Source: Mycolicibacter algericus DSM 45454 (GTDB lineage Bacteria; Actinomycetota; Actinomycetes; Mycobacteriales; Mycobacteriaceae). From it: 43,589 nt of DNA. Numbering within the stretch: the stretch's first letter is position 1; every line of letters starts with the position of its first letter. A program made the position numbers and the translations under genes. The DNA is taken from NCBI RefSeq assembly GCF_002086455.1, contig NZ_MVHC01000030.1, forward strand, positions 1 through 43,589, given 5' to 3'. Below the pieces are notes generated by a model. That model was not told the DNA's origin. It ran no database searches and saw nothing but the letters and a program-made list of their open reading frames with translations. Of the stretch, positions 1-8,088 are shown one piece after another.

Positions 1-564
1 CCGCCACCCCCGCCTCCACCGCCCCAGCAGAAGGCGGAGCTGTTCACTTTCACCGCAGACTTTCTGGGATGGGTTCCGCCGCTGTGGGCGACGACCCTGT
101 ACCTGGTGGGAGTTGGGGGCGGCGGCTCCAGCTCGGGTGGCAACTCGGCGGTCAACCTGCCGGGCAGTCCAGGAGAGTGGGCCAGCGCTTCGATACCCGC
201 CCAAGTCGTCAACATCTTCGTCGGAAACGGCGGGGTGGCCGCCACCCTGTATGCGGGCGGAAGCGGCGGGCAGGACAGCCGTGTCGTTCGCGCCGGCCCG
301 AACACCGCGGCACTGACCGCCGCCGGCGGGGCCGGCGCACCCCCTCCGCAGGGCTTCTACATCGGACAGGATCTGACCGGCCCCGGCCCGTCACCCCGCT
401 CAAGGGCTATTGGCGAAGGCTATGTGGCGACCGGCGGCGGCAACGTCTCAGAGGGGTCCAACGGCGCCATCCCCGGCGGGGCGGGCGCTGGCGTCCGAAA
501 CTTCCTGACCAACAAGCAGACCAACGGTGCCCGCGGGCAAGTGTGGATATTGGCGGTGTCATGA
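1..564 (+). CDS. Glycine-rich minor tail protein (5' partial)
   Basis: The reading frame is open from base 1, so the start lies left of the window; 187 residues are visible. It opens with a run of eight prolines, then a short hydrophobic stretch, then a glycine/serine-rich domain (GVGGGGSSSGGNS, YAGGSGGQ, ATGGGNVS, IPGGAGAG). This is the pattern of glycine-rich tail-tip or fibre domains in siphophages of actinobacteria. The gene at 3856-4473 has a related glycine-rich composition. The stop overlaps the next start (ATGA), so it belongs to the tail operon. An internal ATG at 106 is unlikely to be the start because the upstream codons read as coherent protein. Confidence 0.75.
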   Translation, partial: PPPPPPPPQQKAELFTFTADFLGWVPPLWATTLYLVGVGGGGSSSGGNSAVNLPGSPGEWASASIPAQVVNIFVGNGGVAATLYAGGSGGQDSRVVRAGPNTAALTAAGGAGAPPPQGFYIGQDLTGPGPSPRSRAIGEGYVATGGGNVSEGSNGAIPGGAGAGVRNFLTNKQTNGARGQVWILAVS

Positions 565-1244
565 CCAATCCATGGGTGCAAGACGTGACGCCGGATGATC
601 CGGTGCAGGCGGTCGGGTGGTGGGCCGACACACTGAAAGTGCAGCGGTCCAGCGCGTCCGTGGGTTCGGCAAGCGGCACTAACACCGTCACGTTCGATCA
701 TGAGGTGCTGGCCGACAGAGAACACCTGGTGTACTTCCTGGCATGCAGGGGGGTGTTCTCCGGCTCCTACAGCTGGTCGCTGTCTGGTGTCCCCGGCATC
801 CAGTACCAGGCATACCGGGGCATCAATTCGGCTGAAACCCACGGCTTTATCGCCTACTTCACCGCCTACAACGTGCCGCAGGGGATGCACACCGCCATCG
901 CTACCGTGACGGCGCAGCCGGGCGATACGTTCTCGCAAATCCATGCTGGCGCTGTTGGCTTCAGTGGGGCGTCGGACGTGGAGGGCTTCTACTGGCAGCG
1001 AGGAACCGGGCGCACCGACTTCTCTGACCTGTCAAAGTACCCGCAGGGCGGGATGCTGATCAGTGGAATTGTCGGCCAAAACCCTTTGCCGGTAATCAAT
1101 TCTGATGCCGGGCCGGTCACTGAACTGTCGTCACCGGATGGGCGTTTCAAGCTGCTGACGGTCGATACCAATGGGCTGGATATTGCGTTCTCGCAGAACT
1201 ATTCGGGCGAGTGGGTCGAGATATCAGTGGGGGTGGAGCCATGA
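561..1244 (+). CDS. Phage minor tail/structural protein, unknown fold
   Basis: 227 residues, starting at the ATG that overlaps the previous stop (ATGA) and ending in another ATGA overlap with the next gene. It has no signal peptide or membrane segment. The composition is rich in Gly, Ser, Thr and aromatic residues (GSYSWSLSGVPG, GFIAYFTAYNVPQG), suggesting a beta-rich virion surface protein. The longer open frame starting at 69 is Arg-rich out-of-frame sequence across the preceding gene and was discarded. Assignment as a minor tail protein rests on position between tail genes; no specific family was recognised. Confidence 0.75.
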   Translation: MTNPWVQDVTPDDPVQAVGWWADTLKVQRSSASVGSASGTNTVTFDHEVLADREHLVYFLACRGVFSGSYSWSLSGVPGIQYQAYRGINSAETHGFIAYFTAYNVPQGMHTAIATVTAQPGDTFSQIHAGAVGFSGASDVEGFYWQRGTGRTDFSDLSKYPQGGMLISGIVGQNPLPVINSDAGPVTELSSPDGRFKLLTVDTNGLDIAFSQNYSGEWVEISVGVEP

Positions 1245-1429
1245 GCGAGGTAGAAGTTCAGTACGGGCCTGCGCGGTTTGTGGGCGAGGCTGAGGATGGT
1301 GGATCGGCCGGCGGCAACTTCCGCCGTCCGGGCCGCACCAGTTGCGGGGGGTCTCGCTCGGGGGGTGATCGGGTCGCCGGCATGCGGTGTCCGGAGTCAG
1401 ATGCCCCGATTATCCATGAGGAGAGCTGA
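1241..1429 (+). CDS. Small phage protein, unknown
   Basis: 62 residues beginning MSEVEVQYGP. Start and stop are both embedded in 4-5 base overlaps with the flanking tail genes, which is the main evidence that it is translated. The middle is Gly/Arg/Ser-rich (GGNFRRPGRTSCGGSRSGGD), so it is probably flexible. No family recognised; it may be a linker or accessory tail component. Confidence 0.6.
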   Translation: MSEVEVQYGPARFVGEAEDGGSAGGNFRRPGRTSCGGSRSGGDRVAGMRCPESDAPIIHEES

Positions 1430-1812
1430 TGGCGATCATTTACATTGTGCCGCGGCCGGCTGGTGCACGCGACGACGAAGACGACAAGACCCGGTATGTG
1501 GTGTCGCTCACCCGCAACGCCGACTGCATGTTCACGATCCGCGCTATCGACCCTGACACCAGCCAGCCCGCCGACTGGAATTGCGACGTCTGGGTGTACG
1601 TGGGCTTGCCGGGCGGCAAAGAGCAGAAGGTTGTAGCGACGGTGACCGGTTCGGATGCGGTGGTGCGCATTGAGTCTGAGGTCGGCAATCAGGTCAAAGA
1701 GGGTGCCGCTTGGCAGGCTGTGCGTTCATTGCCCGGATCGCCGCTGTCGCTGGAAACTCCGCTGATGGTGGGATCGTTTGAGCGCGCCGACGGGGGTGTG
1801 CCTCGTGTCTGA
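1429..1812 (+). CDS. Phage tail-associated LtfC-like beta-sandwich protein
   Basis: 127 residues. A charged DDEDDK segment near residue 20 precedes a domain reading VVSLTRNADCMFTIRAIDPD, then WNCDVWVYVGLPGG and VVATVTGSDAVVRIE. This alternating pattern and the mention of an input value with limits resembles the LtfC/p132-like small beta-sandwich proteins found among mycobacteriophage tail genes; that link is from memory and not tested. The start overlaps the previous stop (TGATG). It sits between small tail genes and the fibres, consistent with a baseplate or fibre-associated role. Confidence 0.6.
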   Translation: MAIIYIVPRPAGARDDEDDKTRYVVSLTRNADCMFTIRAIDPDTSQPADWNCDVWVYVGLPGGKEQKVVATVTGSDAVVRIESEVGNQVKEGAAWQAVRSLPGSPLSLETPLMVGSFERADGGVPRV

Positions 1813-2092
1813 TCCCGTGGTGTTCGAGGTTGATGTGCCTGCGCCGGTGGATGTGTCGATCACGCCTGCTCCGGTTGTGGAGGTTCAGGTCGCGCCCGTT
1901 CTGCCGAGCCCGCCGCCGGATCCGCAAGTGATTGCGGGGGCCGTAACCGATTACCTGACCACCAATCCGGTGTTGCCGCCGCAGTCGGGGCAGGCCGGAA
2001 ACGTGTTGTCGACTGATGGTGCTGATCCGTCGTGGATGGATATCACCCCGCCGGTAACCCTGACCCTGCTGCTTGATAACGCTCTCGTCTAA
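1805..2092 (+). CDS. Small proline-rich phage tail protein
   Basis: 95 residues from the GTG at 1805, which has a G-rich stretch just upstream and overlaps the previous gene by 8 bases; an in-frame ATG at 1778 would overlap by 35 bases and is less likely. The N-terminal half is Pro/Val-rich (VDVPAPVDVSITPAPVVEVQ) and continues into PSPPPDPQ. The C-terminal half contains GQAGNVLSTDGADPSWMD, a motif also seen in the fibre gene at 2814 (GNAGKVLGTNGTSPSWV). That shared motif is typical of tail-fibre tip/anchor modules, so this is probably a fibre-associated protein. Confidence 0.6.
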   Translation: MSDPVVFEVDVPAPVDVSITPAPVVEVQVAPVLPSPPPDPQVIAGAVTDYLTTNPVLPPQSGQAGNVLSTDGADPSWMDITPPVTLTLLLDNALV

Positions 2093-2106
2093 AGGAGGAA
2101 ACACGC

Positions 2107-2811
2107 ATGTCCCTTGTTACTCAGGTCTCCGACCTTGCCACTGCCACCGGCACCGCCATCAAGGTCGAACGGGCCAAGATCGGCACACTGGCCAACCTGA
2201 CCACCACCGAGAAGTCGAACCTTGTTGCTGCGATCAACGAGGTGATGCTCGCGGTTGGATCGGGTGGGTCGATCGACGCGGACTCGATCTCGGACGCTAC
2301 GACGGTCGGTAAGGCGCTGATCCGTGCGGTGGATGCTGCCGCTGCCCGCACGGCGATCGGCGCCGGCACATCGAACCTGGCTTTGGGCACGACCAGCTCG
2401 ACGGCTAAGGCTGGCGATTACCAGCCGTCGGCGGCGAACATCTCCGATTCAACCTCGGCGGGTCGCGCCTTGCTGACGGCGGCGAGTGTTGCGGCGCAGC
2501 GGACAGCCCTGGATGTGTTCTCGCAGGCTGAGGTGGCTTCGGAGATCAGTGATGCTGTGGATGCGCTGGTCAATGGTGCGCCGGGTGCGTTGGACACGCT
2601 TCAGGAGCTCGCTGATGCCCTGGGGAACGATGAGAACTTCGCTACCACCATTTCGACCGCGTTGGGTAACCGGTTGCGGGTCGATGCTGCGCAGTCTTTG
2701 TCGGGTCCGCAGCAGGCGCAGGGGCAGGCCAATCTGAGTGTGTATTCGCGTGCGGAGATTGGTGATCCGACGACTGACTTCGTATCAATTCTGACTTCGG
2801 CGCTGGCGTAG
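2107..2811 (+). CDS. Tail fibre protein with degenerate shaft repeats
   Basis: 234 residues, preceded by a near-perfect Shine-Dalgarno sequence (AAAGGAGG, 2091-2098), suggesting high expression. Degenerate repeats run through it: AAARTAIGAG, AAQRTALDVFSQAEV and AQGQANLSVYSRAEI. A segment around residue 160 (GAPGALDTLQELADALGNDE) is a hallmark of phage tail-fibre proteins. Such fibres trimerise and contact the host surface. It is followed two bases later by a second fibre gene. No chaperone or cleavage domain is visible. Confidence 0.8.
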   Translation: MSLVTQVSDLATATGTAIKVERAKIGTLANLTTTEKSNLVAAINEVMLAVGSGGSIDADSISDATTVGKALIRAVDAAAARTAIGAGTSNLALGTTSSTAKAGDYQPSAANISDSTSAGRALLTAASVAAQRTALDVFSQAEVASEISDAVDALVNGAPGALDTLQELADALGNDENFATTISTALGNRLRVDAAQSLSGPQQAQGQANLSVYSRAEIGDPTTDFVSILTSALA

Positions 2812-2813
2812 CC

Positions 2814-3854
2814 ATGTCTCTGGCAGACAAGATCGCGGCGGTTGTAACCGCGATTGGCGCTGAGTTGAAGGCGAAGGTTGACAAGGCCGATTTGGCTGAT
2901 GTTGCTACCTCCGGCTCCTACGATGATCTGGACGATAAGCCGACCCTGGGCACAGCCGCGGCCACCGACGCGACCGACTATGCCACCGCGACTCAGGGGA
3001 CCGCGGCCACGAATGCGTTGGAAGGCGTGCAGTGGTTAGGGAATGCGTTTGTGGAGTTCACGGAGTCCCTGCCAGCGGTCGCAACTTCGGGCAGCTACAA
3101 CGACTTGGATGACAAGCCGTCTATTCCTGCTCCGGTGACGGCGCTGACCGACCTGGATACGACGGTCACAGGCGCGCAGCTCAATGCCGATCACGCGAAG
3201 CTGACTGGCGTTGCCGAGGAGGCGACGAAGAACGCGACGGATGCGCAGTTGCGGGCGCGGTCCTCCCACACGGGTACTCAGTCGGCAGCCACGATCACGG
3301 GTTTGGCCGATGTTGCGACCTCGGGCTCTTACGACGACCTGGACGACAAGCCGACCATCCCACCCGCCCTGCCATCCCAGACCGGCAATGCGGGCAAGGT
3401 GCTGGGCACGAACGGAACATCGCCATCATGGGTCACCCCCAGTGGCGGCGGTGGCGCGTCAGAGAATCCGGTGCCTATTGCTGCGAACTACTCCGCTGCG
3501 GTGGGCGATTTCGTGGTTCCGATGGTGGATGGCCTGACGGTGACTTTGCCGCCGTCGGCTGACCATGGTGACATGGTGCAGGTCTTCAGCGTCGATTTCG
3601 CGGTGACGGTGGACTATTTCAATCTGTTCACACAGGTCGTGAATGCCCAGACTCTTACTCCGGAGACCTTGGGCACCTTCCGCTACATCGAAGATGTCGA
3701 CGTTGGTGCTGGCCCCATGTCGGGCTGGTATTTGACGAGGCGGTCGGAGACTCCCGATGTCATGGTGAATCCCCGGTTCGTGCTTCTGAGCGAAACGGAG
3801 TGGGGGGCAACGACGCCCGAGGCTGACCGCACTTATCTGGTGTTTGAGGACTGA
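2814..3854 (+). CDS. Tail fibre / receptor-contact protein with SGSYxDLDDKP repeats
   Basis: 346 residues. The motif VATSGSYDDLDDKP occurs three times (about residues 30, 88 and 167; the middle copy has N for D). These are classic trimerisation/shaft repeats of phage fibres. GNAGKVLGTNGTSPSWV near residue 190 and a Gly-rich hinge (PSGGGG) lead to a unique C-terminal domain of about 130 residues (PIAANYSAAVGDFVV onward), probably the receptor-contacting head. It follows the first fibre gene directly and precedes a second Gly-rich tail gene. Confidence 0.82.
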   Translation: MSLADKIAAVVTAIGAELKAKVDKADLADVATSGSYDDLDDKPTLGTAAATDATDYATATQGTAATNALEGVQWLGNAFVEFTESLPAVATSGSYNDLDDKPSIPAPVTALTDLDTTVTGAQLNADHAKLTGVAEEATKNATDAQLRARSSHTGTQSAATITGLADVATSGSYDDLDDKPTIPPALPSQTGNAGKVLGTNGTSPSWVTPSGGGGASENPVPIAANYSAAVGDFVVPMVDGLTVTLPPSADHGDMVQVFSVDFAVTVDYFNLFTQVVNAQTLTPETLGTFRYIEDVDVGAGPMSGWYLTRRSETPDVMVNPRFVLLSETEWGATTPEADRTYLVFED

Positions 3855-3855
3855 C

Positions 3856-4473
3856 ATGCCGATCATTCGGGATGGTAAGAGCCTGGTTGGTGGGCAGCGG
3901 AACGGCAAGGCGCTGAAGGCGGTGTTCTTCGGGGATAAGCAGGTGTGGGGGGCGTTCACTCCGACACTGGTCACGGTTGATGTGCCGGGTCCGTACTCGG
4001 TGCCGTGGGTGTCGGGGGCGACGAAATGTGACGTGGTGCTCGCCAGTTGCGGAGGCCCCGGCCAAGGACAGTGGGACCCCATGCCTACCGCCGCGACGAC
4101 ATGCACTGGTGTAGGCAGTGCCACCGCGCCCACCACTGGCACGTATGCGGCGACCACGGGGGCGGGTGAGGACATGCCCGACAAGCATTACAACGGCCAA
4201 ATCTATCCGGGTGCCGCAGGAGGCGCGCCAGCAACCGGTGGCGGACAGACAGCCGGGGATGGCCAGCAGCCGGGAGCGGGCGGCGGCGGCGACGCCGTGC
4301 TCAACAGCCTGCGTGGCGGCAAGTGCGGTCAATGGTTCGCCACCACCATCACCACCCCGCAAACCTTCACTGGAACAATCCCGACGCCCGCCACTCCAGC
4401 GTACGGCGGGTTCTTCACTCCCGGCAAGGGCGGCGGCGGCATCGCTCACTTCTACTTCTACGCGGACACATGA
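3856..4473 (+). CDS. Glycine-rich phage tail protein
   Basis: 205 residues from the ATG one base after the previous stop (the longer frame uses an in-frame TTG at 3844). The N-terminus MPIIRDGKSLVGGQRNGK, with KAVFFGDKQVWG close behind, is typical of small mycobacteriophage tail-tip proteins. The remainder is glycine-rich (GAAGGAPATGGGQTAGDG, GAGGGGDAV, GKGGGG) with four visible cysteines. It resembles the gene at the window's left edge in composition, suggesting duplicated glycine-rich adhesin modules. The stop overlaps the next start (ATGA). Confidence 0.75.
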   Translation: MPIIRDGKSLVGGQRNGKALKAVFFGDKQVWGAFTPTLVTVDVPGPYSVPWVSGATKCDVVLASCGGPGQGQWDPMPTAATTCTGVGSATAPTTGTYAATTGAGEDMPDKHYNGQIYPGAAGGAPATGGGQTAGDGQQPGAGGGGDAVLNSLRGGKCGQWFATTITTPQTFTGTIPTPATPAYGGFFTPGKGGGGIAHFYFYADT

Positions 4474-4571
4474 AACCCGCACTCGCACTACTGATCCTCG
4501 GGCTCGCCATGATGGCGGGCCTTTTGCTTGCGGCCGTCCGCTGCGGTGACTGCGCACTCGCCGACTGGTAA
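4470..4571 (+). CDS. 33-residue single-pass membrane peptide before the lysis genes
   Basis: The ATG at 4470 overlaps the stop of the tail gene. The peptide has one hydrophobic helix (ALALLILGLAMMAGLLLAAV) flanked by Lys2 and Arg24, and ends RCGDCALADW with a CxxC-like pair. It ends three bases before the NlpC/P60 start. Size, topology and position suggest a lysis-associated or spanin/antiholin-like micro-protein, but no family is recognised. It is easily missed by automated callers. Confidence 0.55.
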   Translation: MKPALALLILGLAMMAGLLLAAVRCGDCALADW

Positions 4572-4574
4572 CCC

Positions 4575-4982
4575 ATGCGCCGAACCACGGCAATCCTCAC
4601 CGCCATCTGGCTCACCGTGGCACCGGTCGCACGGGCTGACGGGGATGTTGTGGCAGCAGCACGGACAGCGATCGGACACCCCTACGCATGGGGCGCAACC
4701 GGACCCGACCGATTCGACTGCTCAGGACTCGTCGTGTGGAGCTTCGCGCAAATCGGCGTGTGGGTGCCGCGGACGAGCCAAGAGCAAGCAGTCGCAGGAC
4801 AACCCGTCAACCGCAACGACCTGCACCCCGGCGACATCATCGTCTACTACCCGAACGCCAGCCACGTCGGCATCTACAGCGGCGCAGGCCAAGTCATCCA
4901 CGCATCCACTGCTGGCCGCCCCGTCGCCGAAGTGCCCATCGACGCAGCAGGGCCATACAGCCGAGCAAGGAGATACCTGTGA
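4575..4982 (+). CDS. NlpC/P60 peptidoglycan endopeptidase with signal peptide (split endolysin)
   Basis: 135 residues. Residues 1-21 form a Sec signal peptide (Arg-Arg n-region, hydrophobic core AILTAIWLTVAPVA, cleavage near ARA-D). The rest is one NlpC/P60 domain: catalytic Cys49 in DCSGLVVW, His97 in ASHVGIYSG, and a third polar residue near VIHAS. Such enzymes cut the D-Glu-mDAP bond of the stem peptide. The following M15 peptidase overlaps it by four bases, so the two activities usually joined in one mycobacteriophage lysin A appear here as separate proteins. Export through Sec could make this component holin-independent. A captured host RipA/RipD-like hydrolase is the alternative origin. 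Confidence 0.85.
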   Translation: MRRTTAILTAIWLTVAPVARADGDVVAAARTAIGHPYAWGATGPDRFDCSGLVVWSFAQIGVWVPRTSQEQAVAGQPVNRNDLHPGDIIVYYPNASHVGIYSGAGQVIHASTAGRPVAEVPIDAAGPYSRARRYL

Positions 4983-5686
4983 GCTATCGAACCGTCTACG
5001 GCTATAGCGTTAGCGAAAACGGATGGCGCATGGTCAACCGCGACGCCTGCGACATCGTCCGCATCCCCGAGCTCTACCTGACGAACACTGCACCCCTGCG
5101 CAAGGGTGCACCGCTGACCATCCTTGGCGCCTGGTTGTACTGGTACGACCGCAACGTCGAGGAAATCCTGTCACCCGTCTGGGGCTGGTCGGCCACCAAC
5201 GACGTCGCCAACAGCAATCACCTCGCGGGCACCGCCGTCGACGTGAACGCCCCCAAGTACCCGTGGGGCTCGCGGGTCATGTCAGCCACCTTGAAGGGCC
5301 GCGTCCGCGCCGGACTCGCACTGTTCGAGGGCTCTGTGTTCTGGGGAGCCGACTGGTCCCGTGCCGACGAGATGCACTACCAGATGGCCTGGCGGGAGGG
5401 CGATCCCCGCAATGAGGCCTTCGCCAAGAAGCTGCTCGACGGCTACCTCGGCATCTACAAGCCCGCACCAACACCGCCCGCCACGACACCAGAGAAAGGC
5501 CCCCTCATGGCACTCAACGACGCTGAACAACGCGAACTGCTCGACGGGGTCCGCTACATCCGCGACCAGGTCGGGCCCGGCTTCGACCTCTGGGGCAAGG
5601 ACGGCGACCTCGGCCACAACGACGACGGCAAGCGCCGGACACTGCGCGCCGGACTCGCCGCGCTGATGCGCAAGGTCGGTGCCTGA
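4979..5686 (+). CDS. M15 (VanY-like) peptidase, lysin A component
   Basis: 235 residues from the GTG overlapping the previous stop (GTGA). It carries the M15 zinc motif SNHLAGTAVDVN (His81, Asp88) and a second metal/catalytic motif DEMHYQM (Glu131, His133), as in L-Ala-D-Glu or D-Ala-D-Ala peptidases. A Pro/Thr linker (residues about 163-175) joins a C-terminal domain of about 55 residues (MALNDAEQRELLDGVRYIRD) that may bind the wall or oligomerise. There is no signal peptide, so it needs the holin. The stop overlaps the lysin B start. Confidence 0.85.
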   Translation: MSYRTVYGYSVSENGWRMVNRDACDIVRIPELYLTNTAPLRKGAPLTILGAWLYWYDRNVEEILSPVWGWSATNDVANSNHLAGTAVDVNAPKYPWGSRVMSATLKGRVRAGLALFEGSVFWGADWSRADEMHYQMAWREGDPRNEAFAKKLLDGYLGIYKPAPTPPATTPEKGPLMALNDAEQRELLDGVRYIRDQVGPGFDLWGKDGDLGHNDDGKRRTLRAGLAALMRKVGA

Positions 5687-6753
5687 TGAGCCTGCCCTAC
5701 CGCCTCGGCGACAACGGCCCCGAAATCGTCGCGTGGCAGAACTGGTTCGACGCCATGTACGCCGCCTACGCCCCACCCATCGACGGCTACTACGGCAACG
5801 ACGAAGTGGCCGCCGTCAACGAAATGCAGCGCCGCCTCGGCCTGCCCGAGACCGGGGAGTTCGACCAGGCCACCGCCGACAAAGCCGGATACCGGGCCGA
5901 CGGCAACTACAAGCCACCCACCCCCATCCGGCCCAAGCCTGCCGAGCGCCACCTTGCCCTCGTCTACCGCGGCACGGGCGGCATCATCGGCGAAGACTAC
6001 GTGTCCCGCGTCTGTCAAGGCGCTGCCGATCTGGTCGAGGAAATCAATCCTGACTGGTCGGCCACCATGGGCGGCATCCCCGTCGGCACCGCCCCCATCG
6101 GTGCGGGCCTGTCCATGAACCGCGCAGTCGACGCCGCATTCGAGGCGGGCAAGGCAGAGTTCCTGTCCCGGCACCGCGACAACCCCAACCGCAAAGTCGT
6201 CATCGGCGGCTACAGCGCCGGCGCAGTGGTCGCCGCCCGGCTGCGGCAATGGCTACAGACCAACTACCCGAACAACTACCTCTGCTCGTTCAGCTTCGGT
6301 GACCCCACCCGCCCCGTCGGCGGCGCCTACTACGGTGGCCTCGCCTGCCCAGGTCGCGGCATCGGCTCCTGGCGCTACGGCGACACCGGCGACTGGCGGC
6401 ACTGCTGGCTCGCCGACCCCGACGACATGTACACCTCGGTGCCCGACAACAACACCGGCGCCATCATGTCCACCGCCTACGACATCGTCACCGCCGTCCA
6501 GCTCACCGACCCGCTGGCCACCGCGCAGTCCATCGCCGAGAAGGTGCCGGTCATCATCGACCAGTTCTTCCAGGATCCGCTGGCCGGCTTCGACGCCATC
6601 GGCCGCGCCGGCCGGTTCGTCATCGACGGCACCCGGCCGCACATCGAGTACCACCTGCGCGAGGTGTGGCCCGGGCAGACGTACCTGGGTCTGGCCGTGC
6701 AGCACGTCCGGGACTGGGCCAGCCGCGCCGCGCCGGCCGCCGCCGCGGCCTGA
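5686..6753 (+). CDS. lysB: Lysin B, mycolylarabinogalactan esterase
   Basis: 355 residues. Residues 5-70 look like a peptidoglycan-binding-1 domain (LGDNGPEIVAWQ, IDGYYGNDEVAAV). The alpha/beta-hydrolase domain has the cutinase-like nucleophile motif GGYSAG (Ser177); the likely Asp lies near DPDDMYTSV and the His in RPHIEYHLREVW. Lysin B releases mycolic acids from arabinogalactan, detaching the outer membrane, and is specific to phages of mycolate-containing hosts. It ends with an Ala-rich tail and closes the lysis enzyme operon. Confidence 0.93.
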   Translation: MSLPYRLGDNGPEIVAWQNWFDAMYAAYAPPIDGYYGNDEVAAVNEMQRRLGLPETGEFDQATADKAGYRADGNYKPPTPIRPKPAERHLALVYRGTGGIIGEDYVSRVCQGAADLVEEINPDWSATMGGIPVGTAPIGAGLSMNRAVDAAFEAGKAEFLSRHRDNPNRKVVIGGYSAGAVVAARLRQWLQTNYPNNYLCSFSFGDPTRPVGGAYYGGLACPGRGIGSWRYGDTGDWRHCWLADPDDMYTSVPDNNTGAIMSTAYDIVTAVQLTDPLATAQSIAEKVPVIIDQFFQDPLAGFDAIGRAGRFVIDGTRPHIEYHLREVWPGQTYLGLAVQHVRDWASRAAPAAAAA

Positions 6754-6818
6754 CCGGCGCCGCCGCTCGCCTTCGCTGACCAGGACATTCGCCTCCACTC
6801 GAAAGGAAACCCTCAACG

Positions 6819-7127
6819 ATGAGCACCGAATCCGAGCTGTACACCCTGACTTTCTGGAAGCGATCCTTCGCCATCTCCGTTAGCGCGGCCGCGGTCACCG
6901 CAAGCAGCGTCCTCGCCAACGCCCAAGCCGGAAGCCTCCACGACGCCCCCTGGTACGGCACCCTGTCCACCGCCATCCTGTCCGGCCTCATCGTCCTACT
7001 CGGCCTGATCGGCGGCGCCGGCATCCGCGACATCGCACCCGGAAGCCCAACCACAACCGCCCAAGCCCTGGCGTCCCTACGATCGACCGGCCGGCACGCC
7101 AAGCCCGACACCGACCAGCAGGGCTGA
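6819..7127 (+). CDS. Probable holin
   Basis: 102 residues with two predicted membrane helices (about 16-35, SFAISVSAAAVTASSVL; and about 49-66, ILSGLIVLLGLIGGAG) and a charged tail. The N-terminal TFWKRSFAISVS resembles the FW(K/R)..-type start of mycobacteriophage holins. A good SD (GAAAGGAAA) lies upstream after a 65-base gap, the only real gap in the lysis region, so it may have its own translation level. It follows lysin B, the usual place for a holin. Confidence 0.75.
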   Translation: MSTESELYTLTFWKRSFAISVSAAAVTASSVLANAQAGSLHDAPWYGTLSTAILSGLIVLLGLIGGAGIRDIAPGSPTTTAQALASLRSTGRHAKPDTDQQG

Positions 7128-7130
7128 CCC

Positions 7131-7553
7131 ATGGTGTCGCGCTGGCTGCCCTACGCGGTCATTACCGAACGCCTGGTGATGATCCTCGCCGCCGGATCAC
7201 TCACCGCCGCCCTGCTACGCGGCGCCGACTACCTCCTGCTACCCCAGCAAGCCCCCGACCTGTCCGCGGCAGAATCCGCCCTGCCCATCGGCCACTGGGG
7301 AGCACTGCTCATCACCGGGGTCACGCTCGCCGTCGTCGGCTACCTCGTGCACCGCTGGCCCGTCACCATCCTCGGCCACGCCCTGCTGGCCGGCATCTTC
7401 TGCGCCTTCGGCCTCGGTGAAATCATCACCGGCCTGGGCAACATCGCCGGCGACGAACTGCGCACCGGCGCCGCATTCCTGTGCGTCCAAGCTGTTCTTC
7501 ACGCCGAGCTGACCGTGGTGGCGTGGCGACGCTGGGACGCCGCACGTGGATGA
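7131..7553 (+). CDS. Polytopic phage membrane protein (second holin-like)
   Basis: 140 residues with about four hydrophobic segments (MILAAGSLTAALLRGA; WGALLITGVTLAVVGYLV; ILGHALLAGIFCAFGLGEII; AAFLCVQAVLHAELTVVAW). It starts three bases after the holin stop and its own stop overlaps the next gene. A holin/antiholin or LydB-type partner is the likely role by position; no specific motif supports it. Confidence 0.65.
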   Translation: MVSRWLPYAVITERLVMILAAGSLTAALLRGADYLLLPQQAPDLSAAESALPIGHWGALLITGVTLAVVGYLVHRWPVTILGHALLAGIFCAFGLGEIITGLGNIAGDELRTGAAFLCVQAVLHAELTVVAWRRWDAARG

Positions 7554-8088
7554 CCCGCTGCCGCACCTCGCCGACAATCTCAACCTGCCCAACAGCCTGT
7601 TGTTGCCGGTGGCGTTCGGACTGTCCATCTACAGCGGGTTGCGGATGCTCGCCGAGCAGTTCGCGCCGGTCGCCAAAGCGCTTGGGCCTCTCGGCCGGCG
7701 CTGGACGGCCCTGCGTGAGCAACGGGTTGCCCGGGCCGCCAACGTCGCCGAGCTGACCGAGCGGGTTGCGACGCTGACGGCTGAGCTTGCCGAGGAGAAA
7801 CGCGACAACGCGTGGCTGCGGAAACTCCGCAACGACGACGCCTACACCATCGACCTTCAGCGCCAGGTGCGTGAGCTCGCGGCGATCGCCCGCCGCCGCG
7901 CGGACCGCATGGAGATGATCGACGCCTACGTGCTGGCCGACACCGAATGGCACCGCCGCGCCGACCTCGCCTGGAAAGCCGGCGCGGATCCCGAACGCAT
8001 CGAGGCGACGGTGCCCGAGCACGTGCCGTTCCTGGAGTTCGAACGACGTTGGCGAGCAGCACGGACGAAGCCTGATGAGCCCCGCTGA
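7546..8088 (+). CDS. Phage membrane protein with coiled coil (lysis-associated)
   Basis: 180 residues from a GTG overlapping the previous gene by 8 bases. One hydrophobic helix near residues 17-36 (SLLLPVAFGLSIYSGLRML) is followed by a long heptad-like coiled coil (residues about 55-125; NVAELTERVATLTAELAEEK) and a charged C-terminus. This N-anchored coiled-coil layout is common for the third membrane gene in mycobacteriophage lysis cassettes and may regulate holin triggering. Function not demonstrated. Confidence 0.65.
   Translation: MDDPLPHLADNLNLPNSLLLPVAFGLSIYSGLRMLAEQFAPVAKALGPLGRRWTALREQRVARAANVAELTERVATLTAELAEEKRDNAWLRKLRNDDAYTIDLQRQVRELAAIARRRADRMEMIDAYVLADTEWHRRADLAWKAGADPERIEATVPEHVPFLEFERRWRAARTKPDEPR

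Noticed and set aside
69..560. Long plus-strand open frame upstream of ATG 561
   Set aside because: Arg/Gly-rich shadow of the glycine-rich gene in frame 1; the real start is the ATGA-overlap ATG at 561.
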